Part shown: positions 36,340 to 44,047 of the stretch, piece by piece
Layout: every line of letters starts with the position of its first letter
Position numbering within the stretch: the first letter of the stretch is position 1
Assembly: GCF_900099805.1 (NCBI RefSeq)
Contig: NZ_FNDR01000001.1
Span: 496,001 to 560,000, forward strand
Direction of reading: 5' to 3'
Length of the DNA: 64,000 bases
From: Variovorax sp. OV700
GTDB lineage: Bacteria > Pseudomonadota > Gammaproteobacteria > Burkholderiales > Burkholderiaceae_C
Notes under the pieces: model-generated
The model's input: only the letters and a program-made list of their open reading frames with translations
What the model was told of the DNA's origin: nothing
Database searches by the model: none
Translations under genes and position numbers: made by a program

Positions 36340-37719
36340 ATGCCGAACACCCGTTTCGACTGGCTTCCTTCACCGTCACAGCATTTCCTCGTCGTCACCT
36401 TCGCGCTGCTGGTCTATGTGCTGACCACGCGCGCGCGCCGCGAACAGCGGGCACCCACCACGGCCATTGCCTGGGTCATGGGGCTCGTGCTCATGCCCTA
36501 CTTCATCCTGCCGATCTATCTCTTGTTCGGCCAGCGCAAGCTGCGCCCGGCCGGCTCGCCGCGGCCGCCGCGCTCGGTGCCGCCGGGGCACTGGGCGGCA
36601 GACCTGATCGAAAGCTTCGGCCTCGCGCCGCCGGGGCCCTGCGCGATCCGCATGCATGCCGACGGCGAGGCCGCGCGCGAGGCACTGTGGCAGGTGATCG
36701 AAGGCGCACGCGAGCGCATCGACGTGTGCACCTTCATCATCGGCGACGACGCGCTGGGCCGCGCCGTCATCGAGCGGCTGGCGCAGCGCGCGCGCGAAGG
36801 CATCAAGGTGCGCGTGCTGCTCGACGGCTTCGGTGCGCTGACATTGCCGCGCCGCCACTTCGAAGTGCTGCGCGCGGCGGGCGGAGAGGTCGCCGTGTTC
36901 CGCCCGTTCTTCAGCCTGCGCCGCATCGGGCCGCGCAACCTGCGCAACCACCGCAAGTTCACCATCGCCGACGACGGCTGGCTGTGGTCGGGCGGGCGCA
37001 ATCTGGCGGGCGAATACTTCACCGGCAACCACAAGCATCCCGAAGGCTGGCGCGATCTTTCGTTCGACCTGCGCGGCAGCGTGGCCGCCGCGGCGGCCCG
37101 CCAGTTCGACCATGACTGGAGCTCGGTGCGCGGCCGCAAGGCGCGCGCCATCACCGCCGATGACGTCGATGAAAGCGCGGGCGGCGCCATGGCGCAGTTC
37201 CTGCCGAGCGGCCCCGACCAGACCGAGGACACGGCCCATGCGCTGCTCATCGACGCCTGCTTTCGGGCCGAGCACCGCGTGCTGGCGATCACGCCCTACT
37301 TCGTGCCGGGCGACGGCCTGCGCGATGCGCTGCGGCTGGCCGCGCGGCGCGGCGTGGAAGTGACCATCGCGATCCCCGCGCAGTCGAACCACCGCCTGGC
37401 CGATTTCGTGCGCGCGCGTGCCATGCGCGACCTGGCCCGCGCGGGCGTGAGCTTTCGCATGCTGCCGTTCATGGCGCATGCCAAGGCCGTGGTGGTCGAC
37501 AACGAACTGGCCATGTGCGGCTCCATCAACCTCGACCTGCGCAGCCTGCTGCTCAACCACGAGGCGGCCGTGGTGTTCTACGGCCCGCACGAGATCGACT
37601 GGCTGGCCGAATGGGTCGCCACCACGGCTTCCGCCGGCGAGCCCTACCGCGCGCGGCGGCCGGGCCTGTTGCGCGACGTGGCCGAGGGGCTGCTGCTCAC
37701 CGTCGCTTTCCAGCTTTAG
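36340..37719 (+). CDS. Cardiolipin synthase / phospholipase D family protein
   Basis: 459 residues. Two N-terminal membrane helices (about 14-30 and 42-64), then two PLD catalytic motifs: His204-x-Lys206-x4-Asp211 (NHRKFTIADDGW) and His380-x-Lys382-x4-Asp387 (MAHAKAVVVDNE). This two-HKD, two-helix layout is that of bacterial cardiolipin synthases, which join phosphatidylglycerol units at the inner membrane; other phosphatidyl transfer is possible. Its 3' end overlaps the convergent tetR by 23 bases. Confidence 0.9.
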   Translation: MPNTRFDWLPSPSQHFLVVTFALLVYVLTTRARREQRAPTTAIAWVMGLVLMPYFILPIYLLFGQRKLRPAGSPRPPRSVPPGHWAADLIESFGLAPPGPCAIRMHADGEAAREALWQVIEGARERIDVCTFIIGDDALGRAVIERLAQRAREGIKVRVLLDGFGALTLPRRHFEVLRAAGGEVAVFRPFFSLRRIGPRNLRNHRKFTIADDGWLWSGGRNLAGEYFTGNHKHPEGWRDLSFDLRGSVAAAAARQFDHDWSSVRGRKARAITADDVDESAGGAMAQFLPSGPDQTEDTAHALLIDACFRAEHRVLAITPYFVPGDGLRDALRLAARRGVEVTIAIPAQSNHRLADFVRARAMRDLARAGVSFRMLPFMAHAKAVVVDNELAMCGSINLDLRSLLLNHEAAVVFYGPHEIDWLAEWVATTASAGEPYRARRPGLLRDVAEGLLLTVAFQL

Positions 37720-38437
37720 CGGGCGCCGGCGCCTTGGCTTCCTTCGCCAGCGCATCGAGGCCTGCGAACACGTAGCGCATCAGGTCGTCCGCCAGGCCTT
37801 CGGTGTCCTTGAGAGCCGGCAGCACTTCGTTGCGGAGGTTTCTGGGTGCCACCGTCATCACGATGCAGGGCAGTACCACGAACAGCATGGCGCGCTGCAC
37901 CGAGGGATGATCGTCAGGCAAATCCATGATGCCGCCGAGCAGGCCGCGGATCAGCTTGGCCTTGGGTAGCACCGCCTGCCGGATCAGCACCGGCAGGGCC
38001 GGCGAAGGCGAAAGCGCCTCGCGCAGCACCACGCGAAAACCCCAGGGCGCCTTGGGCTGGCTCCCCATCTCGATCAGGTGCGTGAGAAAGGTCCGCAGCT
38101 TGAGCCGTGGATCGGTCGGCACGCTGGCCAGGCTGACCAGTTCGTCGATGCTCACGAGCTGGCGGTGCGCCTCGATCAGCACGGCCTCGTAAAGGCCGTC
38201 CCTGCTGCCGAAGTGATAGTTGACGGCGGCCATGTTGGTGCCGGCGCGCGTGCAGATTTCCTTGCTGGTGCTCTCGGCGAAGCCGCGCTCCGCAAACAGC
38301 TGGCCCGCGGTTTCGAGGATGTGCAGGCGCGTGGCGCTGCCGTCGGTGCGGGAGGTGCGTGGAATGCGCGCCGCAGCCTGGCGCGGGACGGGGGAACGGG
38401 CGCCCGAAGGACGGGCGCTGGAAAAGCGGGAAGCCAT
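37697..38437 (-). CDS. TetR family regulator (CerR/CecR-type C-terminal domain)
   Basis: 246 residues. Helix-turn-helix in residues about 35-90: RLHILETAGQLFAERGFAESTSKEICTRAGTNMAAVNYHFGSRDGLYEAVL. The C-terminal half resembles the domain of E. coli CecR (YbiH), which regulates ybhGFSR. It starts 94 bases from the divergent HlyD-type gene; the 16-bp palindrome at 38475 lies between. I infer that it represses the exporter. The basic, Arg/Ser-rich first 30 residues are an extension. Confidence 0.88.
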   Translation of the reverse strand: MASRFSSARPSGARSPVPRQAAARIPRTSRTDGSATRLHILETAGQLFAERGFAESTSKEICTRAGTNMAAVNYHFGSRDGLYEAVLIEAHRQLVSIDELVSLASVPTDPRLKLRTFLTHLIEMGSQPKAPWGFRVVLREALSPSPALPVLIRQAVLPKAKLIRGLLGGIMDLPDDHPSVQRAMLFVVLPCIVMTVAPRNLRNEVLPALKDTEGLADDLMRYVFAGLDALAKEAKAPAPAKAGKRR

Positions 38438-38474
38438 GGCCTAAGGTTAATCGAAATGAAAAAATACTTCAAAT

Positions 38475-38490
38475 TCAAATTCCAATTTGA
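38475..38490. promoter_or_regulatory. TetR operator candidate
   Basis: TCAAATT (38475-38481), CC, AATTTGA (38484-38490): perfect 7-bp arms in an AT-rich stretch between tetR and the exporter genes. TCAAAT also occurs just upstream at 38469-38474, so the left arm is tandemly repeated. Confidence 0.6.
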
Positions 38491-38531
38491 TAACATCCAA
38501 CCTGATCCGGAAATCGGCAGGAGCCCGCCAA

Positions 38532-39542
38532 ATGAACAAGAAACCTCTCATTGCCGCTGCCGTCTTGGTGCTGGCCGCCGCAGCGGGTGGCTGGTGGTAC
38601 TTCCATCGTTCGGCCACGCCGTCCGACCAGCTCGTCCTGTATGGCAACGTCGACGTGCGCCAGGTCTCGCTGGCCTTCAACGCCAATGACCGCGTGGCCG
38701 AGCTCGCAGTGCGGGAAGGCGACCACGTGCGCGCGGGGCAGTTGCTGGGCAGACTCGACACCCGCTCGCTCGTGCTGCGCGTGGCGCAGTCGCAGGCGCG
38801 CATCGGCGTGCAGGAGCAGGCGCTGCTGCGCCTGAAAACCGGCAGCCGGCCCGAAGAACTGGCGCAGGCCAGCGCCCAGGTGGCCGCGGCGCAGGCCGAT
38901 GCCGACCTTGCACAGCAGCAGCTCGCGCGCCTGCAGGCCATCGGCCAGACCACGGCCGGCCGCGCCGTGAGCCAGCAGGACCTCGACAGCGCCCAGGCCC
39001 GCCGCAAAGTGGCGATGGCGCAACTGCAAAACGCGCGCAAGGCGCAGCAGCTCGCCGTTGCCGGTCCACGCAAGGAAGACATCGCGCAGGCGCAAGCCCA
39101 GCTCGAATCCGCGCGCGCCGATCTCGCGCTCATGAACCACCAGCTCCAGGAGGCCGAGCTCAAGTCGCCCATCGACGCCGTGGTGCGCGCCCGCCTGCTC
39201 GAGCCCGGCGACATGGCTTCGCCGCAGCGCCCGGCTTTCACGCTGGCAATCACCGATCCCAAATGGGTACGCGCCTACGTGGCCGAACCCGACCTCGGCC
39301 GCGTGCGGGCCGGCCAGGAAGCCAGCGTGACCACCGACAGCCAGCCCGGCCAGCCCATCACGGGCAAGGTCGGCTATATCTCGTCGGTGGCCGAGTTCAC
39401 GCCCAAGACGGTGCAGACCGAGGAACTGCGCAGCAGCCTGGTCTACGAAATCCGCGTGATGGTCGACGACAAGGAAGACCGCCTGCGGCTCGGCATGCCG
39501 GCCACCGTGCGGCTGCAGCTGTCGTCGAACGGCAAGCCGTGA
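38532..39542 (+). CDS. ybhG: HlyD-family efflux periplasmic adaptor (YbhG-like)
   Basis: 336 residues. ATG 38532 follows AGGAG (38518-38522). One N-terminal membrane anchor (KPLIAAAVLVLAAAAGGWWYF), then LVLYGNVDVRQVSLAFNANDRVAELAVREGDHVRAGQLLG, the lipoyl half and the YbhG hallmark, a long coiled-coil hairpin (about 80-220), and a beta-barrel domain. It bridges inner-membrane ABC proteins and an outer-membrane channel. The symbol is by resemblance to the E. coli protein, where ybhGFSR is under CecR. Confidence 0.85.
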   Translation: MNKKPLIAAAVLVLAAAAGGWWYFHRSATPSDQLVLYGNVDVRQVSLAFNANDRVAELAVREGDHVRAGQLLGRLDTRSLVLRVAQSQARIGVQEQALLRLKTGSRPEELAQASAQVAAAQADADLAQQQLARLQAIGQTTAGRAVSQQDLDSAQARRKVAMAQLQNARKAQQLAVAGPRKEDIAQAQAQLESARADLALMNHQLQEAELKSPIDAVVRARLLEPGDMASPQRPAFTLAITDPKWVRAYVAEPDLGRVRAGQEASVTTDSQPGQPITGKVGYISSVAEFTPKTVQTEELRSSLVYEIRVMVDDKEDRLRLGMPATVRLQLSSNGKP

Positions 39543-39576
39543 TGACGGACCTCATCGACCGCCGTTGCGCCTCGCC

Positions 39577-39674
39577 CCCTCCCCCTCTGGGGGAGGGCTG
39601 GGGTGGGGGCAAGCGGCGTGTCTATCGGGCGCTCTGCCCTGCCCCCATCCCAACCTTCCCCCGGAAGGGGAAGG
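39577..39674. repeat. Paired inverted 34-base GC-rich repeats
   Basis: Unit 1 at 39577-39610 (CCCTCCCCCTCTGGGGGAGGG then CTGGGGTGGGGGC) and unit 2 at 39641-39674 are inverted copies, about 80 percent alike, 30 bases apart. Each can form its own hairpin and the two can pair with each other. They fill the 162-base gap between the adaptor and ATPase genes. Similar CCCTCCCCC palindromes are widespread in proteobacterial gaps. No gene is present. Confidence 0.8.
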
Positions 39675-39704
39675 AGCAAGACCGCATGCCCGGAGGGACG
39701 TTGA

Positions 39705-41501
39705 ATGCTTCGCACTGAGCCCGCCGTCAATGGACGCTCCCTGCACAAACGCTTCGTGGTCAAGGCCTCGAAGCAGGTGGTGCGCGCGCTCGACGGTGTG
39801 TCACTCGATGTGCCCGCCGGCACGCTCACCGCACTGGTCGGGCCCGATGGCGCCGGCAAGACCACACTTCTGCGGCTCATGGCTGGCCTGATGCGTGCCG
39901 ACGAAGGCGAACTGCGCGTGCTGGGCATCGATGTATCGGCCACTCCGCAGGCGGTGCAGGACCGCATCAGCTACATGCCCCAGCGCTTCGGCCTCTACGA
40001 CGACCTGAGCGTGCAGGAGAACCTCGACCTCTACGCCGACCTGCACGCCGTATCCGCCGGCCAACGGCGCGAACGCTATGCGCGGCTGATGGAAATGACC
40101 GACCTCGGCCGATTCACCACCCGCCCCGCGGGCAAGCTCTCGGGCGGCATGAAGCAGAAGCTCGGCCTCGCCTGCACGCTGGTGCGATCGCCCGAGCTGC
40201 TGTTGCTCGACGAGCCCACTGTCGGCGTCGATCCTCTCTCGCGGCGCGAACTCTGGCAGATCGTGCAGCAATTGGTCGATGACGAAAAGCTCTCGGTCAT
40301 CGTGAGCACTGCGTACCTCGACGAGGCCGAGCGCTGCAGCCACGTGTTCGTGCTGCAAGAAGGCCGGCTGATTGCACAGGGCACGCCGGTGGAAATCCAA
40401 AGCCATGCGCAAGGCATGTGCTTCGTCGCCGCGCCGCCGAAGGGCGAGCCGCCGCGCCTGATGCAGGCCCGCCTGCTCGATGCGCGGCAGGACATCGTCG
40501 ACGCCGTGCCGCAAGGCGGCGAGGTGCACTTCATCCGGCGCCAGGGCGCGGACGACGCGGCACTCGGCCAACTGCTCGCCGGCGCGCGCGCCGAGCCTGT
40601 GCCGCCGCGGCTCGAAGACGGCTTCATGATGCTGCTGCGTGCGCACCAGCCTGCTGCGCCGAACGTCGCGCCGCCCGCTGTCGAGAGCCTTGCGCCAGCG
40701 GAAGGCGAACCCGGCGAAGTGGTCATCGAGGTGAAAGACCTGGTGCGCCGCTTCGGCGATTTCGTGGCCGTGGCGAGCACCAGCTTCTCGGTGCGGCGCG
40801 GCGAGATCTTCGGCCTGCTCGGACCCAACGGCGCGGGCAAGACCACCACCTTTCGCATGCTCTGCGGCCTCTTGCCCGCGAGCGGCGGACAGCTGCGCGT
40901 GGCCGGCGTCGACCTGCGCCATGCGCGCGCACAGGCCCGGCAGCGCATCGGCTATGTGTCGCAGAAGTTCGCGCTCTACGGCAACCTCACGGTACGCGAG
41001 AACCTCTCGTTCTTCGGCGGCGCCTACGGCCTGCGGGGAAAAAAGCTGCAGGAGCGCATGGACACGGTGTTGCGGCAGTTCGACCTGGAGCGCGAACTCG
41101 ATGCGCCCAGCGGGCAGCTGCCCGGCGGCTACCGCCAGCGCCTGGCCATGGCGACGGGCCTGCTTCACGAGCCCGAGATCCTGTTTCTCGACGAGCCCAC
41201 CAGCGGCGCCGACCCGCTGGCACGCCGCGAGTTCTGGCGCCGCATCACGGCCCTGGCCGAAGGGGGCACCACCATCGTCATCACGACCCACTTCATGGAA
41301 GAGGCCGAGTACTGCGACCGCATCGTGATCCAGGACGCGGGCAAGGTGCTGGCCATCGGCACGCCGCGGGAGGTGCGCACGCAGGCGCTCGATGGCGAGG
41401 ATCATGAAAAGCGCATCGACATGGAGCAGGCCTTCATCGGCATCGTCGAGAAGGCGCGGAAGGAAGAGCGCGAGAAGAAAAACGAGAAGGTGGCGGCATG
41501 A
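39705..41501 (+). CDS. ybhF: ABC transporter ATPase with two nucleotide-binding domains (YbhF-like)
   Basis: 598 residues; a GGAGG at 39692-39696 supports the ATG. NBD1 (about 10-240): Walker A GPDGAGKTT, signature LSGGMKQKL, Walker B LLLLDEPTVGVD. NBD2 (about 345-580): Walker A GPNGAGKTTT, signature LPGGYRQRL, Walker B ILFLDEPTSGAD. Fused dual NBDs are the YbhF/RbbA arrangement. The C-terminal tail is Lys/Glu-rich. It powers an exporter with two ABC-2 permeases downstream; its stop overlaps the next start (ATGA). Confidence 0.9.
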   Translation: MLRTEPAVNGRSLHKRFVVKASKQVVRALDGVSLDVPAGTLTALVGPDGAGKTTLLRLMAGLMRADEGELRVLGIDVSATPQAVQDRISYMPQRFGLYDDLSVQENLDLYADLHAVSAGQRRERYARLMEMTDLGRFTTRPAGKLSGGMKQKLGLACTLVRSPELLLLDEPTVGVDPLSRRELWQIVQQLVDDEKLSVIVSTAYLDEAERCSHVFVLQEGRLIAQGTPVEIQSHAQGMCFVAAPPKGEPPRLMQARLLDARQDIVDAVPQGGEVHFIRRQGADDAALGQLLAGARAEPVPPRLEDGFMMLLRAHQPAAPNVAPPAVESLAPAEGEPGEVVIEVKDLVRRFGDFVAVASTSFSVRRGEIFGLLGPNGAGKTTTFRMLCGLLPASGGQLRVAGVDLRHARAQARQRIGYVSQKFALYGNLTVRENLSFFGGAYGLRGKKLQERMDTVLRQFDLERELDAPSGQLPGGYRQRLAMATGLLHEPEILFLDEPTSGADPLARREFWRRITALAEGGTTIVITTHFMEEAEYCDRIVIQDAGKVLAIGTPREVRTQALDGEDHEKRIDMEQAFIGIVEKARKEEREKKNEKVAA

Positions 41502-42634
41502 GTGGTTTTTGGACCCGCCTCATCTCCCTCACGCGCAAGGAATTTCGCCAGTTGCTGCGCGACCGCAGCAACCTGGCCATCGGCATCCTGCTGCCGATGG
41601 TGCTGATCCTGATCTTCGGCTACGGCATGTCGCTCGACGTGAAGAACGCACCCGTGGGCGTGGTGCTCGAAGACCCGTCGCCCACGGCGCACGAAGCCAT
41701 TGCCGGCCTGCAGCTTTCGCCCACCATCGCGCCCGTACTGCTGGGTTCCATGCACGACGCCGAGACCCTGATGCGCGAACGCAAGATCGACGGCATCGTA
41801 CGCGTGCCCTCCGACTTTTCGCGCGAGCTGGCCGCGGGCAATGCGCGCGTGCAGCTCATCGTGCATGGGGCCGACGCGGGCCGAGCGACCATCATCCAGG
41901 CCTACGTGAGCGGCGCACTCGCGCAAACGGCCCTGCGCCAGGCGGACCGCGGCGGCGGCACCACTGGCACCGACGCGCCCGCCACGGGCCGCGTGACGGT
42001 GGAGCAGCGCATGTGGTTCAACGCCGCGAACACCAGCACCTGGTACCTGGTACCGGGGCTCATCGTGCTGATCATGACCCTGGTCGGCGCCTTTCTCACT
42101 GCGCTGGTGATGGCCCGCGAATGGGAGCGCGGCACGCTCGAGGCGCTGTTCGTCACGCCGGTGCGGCCGGTGGAAATTCTGCTGGCCAAGATCATTCCGT
42201 ATTTCGCGGTCGGCATGCTGGGTTTGACGCTGTGCCTCCTGGCCGCGCGCTTCCTGTTCGCGGTGCCGATGGTCGGATCGCTGTTCGCGGTAGTGCTCAG
42301 CTCCATGCTCTACCTCATCGTTGCGGTGAGCCTGGGCCTCGTGATCTCGTCGGTCACGCGCAACCAGTTTCTTGCGAGCCAGGTGGCGCTGATCGCCACG
42401 TTCATGCCCTCGATGATGCTGTCGGGCTTTTTGTTCGACCTGCGCAACGTGCCCACCGCCGTGCGCGTGATCGGCCATGTGCTGCCCGCCACCTACTTCA
42501 TGGACCTGATCAAGACGCTGTTTCTCGCGGGCGACGTCTGGCCGCTGATCTGGCGCAACTGCGCGGTCCTGCTCGCCTATGCGGTGGGCCTGCTGCTGCT
42601 TGCCCGCGCCGTCACGCGCAAGAGCCTCGACTGA
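41498..42634 (+). CDS. ybhS: ABC-2 type permease (YbhS-like)
   Basis: 378 residues. First membrane helix near 22-42, a large periplasmic domain (about 45-180), then five more helices. ABC2 motifs: MSGFWTRLISLTRKEFRQLLRDRSNLAIGILLPMVLILIFGYGMSLD at the N-terminus and MAREWERGTLEALFVTPVRPVEILLAK before helix 3. It forms half of the translocation path; the other half is the next gene, 13 bases downstream. Confidence 0.88.
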   Translation: MSGFWTRLISLTRKEFRQLLRDRSNLAIGILLPMVLILIFGYGMSLDVKNAPVGVVLEDPSPTAHEAIAGLQLSPTIAPVLLGSMHDAETLMRERKIDGIVRVPSDFSRELAAGNARVQLIVHGADAGRATIIQAYVSGALAQTALRQADRGGGTTGTDAPATGRVTVEQRMWFNAANTSTWYLVPGLIVLIMTLVGAFLTALVMAREWERGTLEALFVTPVRPVEILLAKIIPYFAVGMLGLTLCLLAARFLFAVPMVGSLFAVVLSSMLYLIVAVSLGLVISSVTRNQFLASQVALIATFMPSMMLSGFLFDLRNVPTAVRVIGHVLPATYFMDLIKTLFLAGDVWPLIWRNCAVLLAYAVGLLLLARAVTRKSLD

Positions 42635-42647
42635 AGGACGGCACTCC

Positions 42648-43766
42648 ATGACCGACTTTCTGCTGCGCATCGCGAACCTCTGCAGGAAGGAGCTGCTCGC
42701 CATCTTCAAGGACCCGGCGAGCCGCGTGATCCTGTTCGTTCCCGCGATCATGCAAAGCCTGATCTTCGGCTACGCCGCCACCTACGATCTCTCGAACGTG
42801 CCCTATGCGTTGCTCGACCAGAGCCGCACGGGCGCATCGACCGAACTGATTGCGCACCTCGACAGCACCGGCGTCTTCCACCGCATGGCCACGCTGCGCA
42901 CGCAGGCCGATATCCGCGAGGTGATCGACACGGAGAAGGCGCTGCTGGTGATCCAGATCGCACCCAATTTCGAGCAGCAGCTCAGTGCGGGCCAGCCCGC
43001 GGCCATCCAGCTGATCCTGGATGCGCGCAACTCCAACACGGCGGGGTCCGCGGCCGGTTACGTGAGCGCAGTGGTGGAGCACTACAACGCCGAGCTGCGC
43101 ACACGCGCCGGCGCGCCGCCAAGCCCGCTCACCATCGAGTCCCGCGCGTGGTTCAACCCGAATCTCCAGACGCGCTGGAACCTGCTACCCGGCCTCATCG
43201 CCGCGCTCAGCATGCTGCAGACACTGCTGCTCACCGCCCTCTCGGTGGCGCGGGAACGCGAGCAAGGCACCTTCGACCAGTTGCTGGTCACGCCGATGTC
43301 GCCGCTCGAAATCATGATCGGCAAGGCGCTGCCGCCCATACTGGTCGGCCTTGCGCAGTCGACGCTGATCCTGCTGGTGGCGCTGTTCTGGTTCCGCATT
43401 CCGATGGCGGGCTCGCTGGCCACGCTCTACACCGGGCTGGTTTTCTTCACCGTGGCGAGCGTGGGCATCGGCCTCTCGATCTCGGCGGTGTCGGCCAACA
43501 TGCAGCAGGCCATGCTCTACACCTTCGTGCTGCTGATGCCGATGATGCTGCTGTCGGGCCTGACCACACCGGTGCGCAACATGCCGCACGCGCTGCAGGT
43601 GATCACCATGGCCAATCCGCTGCGCTTTGCGATCGACCTGGTGCAGCGCGTGTACCTGGAGGGCGTGGGCCTGGCGACGGTGTGGCACAACCTCATTCCG
43701 CTGTCGATCATCGCCGTCGTCACGCTGCCGCTGGCGGCCTGGCTGTTTCGCCATCGCCTGGTGTAG
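42648..43766 (+). CDS. ybhR: ABC-2 type permease (YbhR-like)
   Basis: 372 residues. Same fold as the preceding permease: N-terminal cytoplasmic helix RKELLAIFKDPASRVILFVPAIMQSLIFGYAATYD, a periplasmic loop, then AREREQGTFDQLLVTPMSPLEIMIGKALP and the late LLSGLTTPVRNMPHALQVITMANPLRF. ATG 42648 follows the previous stop by 13 bases. Its TAG stop forms the left boundary of the 268-bp structured element; any insertion there left the reading frame intact. Confidence 0.88.
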   Translation: MTDFLLRIANLCRKELLAIFKDPASRVILFVPAIMQSLIFGYAATYDLSNVPYALLDQSRTGASTELIAHLDSTGVFHRMATLRTQADIREVIDTEKALLVIQIAPNFEQQLSAGQPAAIQLILDARNSNTAGSAAGYVSAVVEHYNAELRTRAGAPPSPLTIESRAWFNPNLQTRWNLLPGLIAALSMLQTLLLTALSVAREREQGTFDQLLVTPMSPLEIMIGKALPPILVGLAQSTLILLVALFWFRIPMAGSLATLYTGLVFFTVASVGIGLSISAVSANMQQAMLYTFVLLMPMMLLSGLTTPVRNMPHALQVITMANPLRFAIDLVQRVYLEGVGLATVWHNLIPLSIIAVVTLPLAAWLFRHRLV

Positions 43767-44031
43767 GGCCTGTGAACGCTATGGAAGGGGTCGCGAAGCT
43801 CGCCACAGCCCGCCCATCAAGGCGCGTGACGCCGTGCGTGCGTCGGCACGCACAAGGAGCGCAACGCCGAGGAGCGGGCTGTGGCGAGCTTCCCTGCGGG
43901 TTGTTTCGCCAAGGGGCCGTCTGCGGCGTTGCTCGCGCTTGCAAGGCCAAAGCCTTGCTGCGCACGGGCGCCTTGCATACAGCCCCTTGGCGAAGCAACG
44001 CGATCCCCTTCCATAGCGTTCACAGGCCCTA
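43764..44031. mobile_element. 268-bp MITE-like structured element
   Basis: Perfect 27-bp terminal inverted repeats, 43764-43790 (TAGGGCCTGTGAACGCTATG...) and 44005-44031, both ending in TA. Inside are two long hairpins: 19-bp perfect arms 43795-43813 / 43874-43892 (enclosing GTGCGTGC-GTCG-GCACGCAC at 43834-43853), and 18-bp arms 43900-43917 / 43982-43999 with one mismatch (enclosing GCAAGGC-CAAA-GCCTTGC at 43941-43958). It resembles a non-autonomous transposable or repeat element with TA target sites. Small frames inside are not convincing genes. Confidence 0.8.
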
Positions 44032-44047
44032 AACCCGGGAGCACCGC

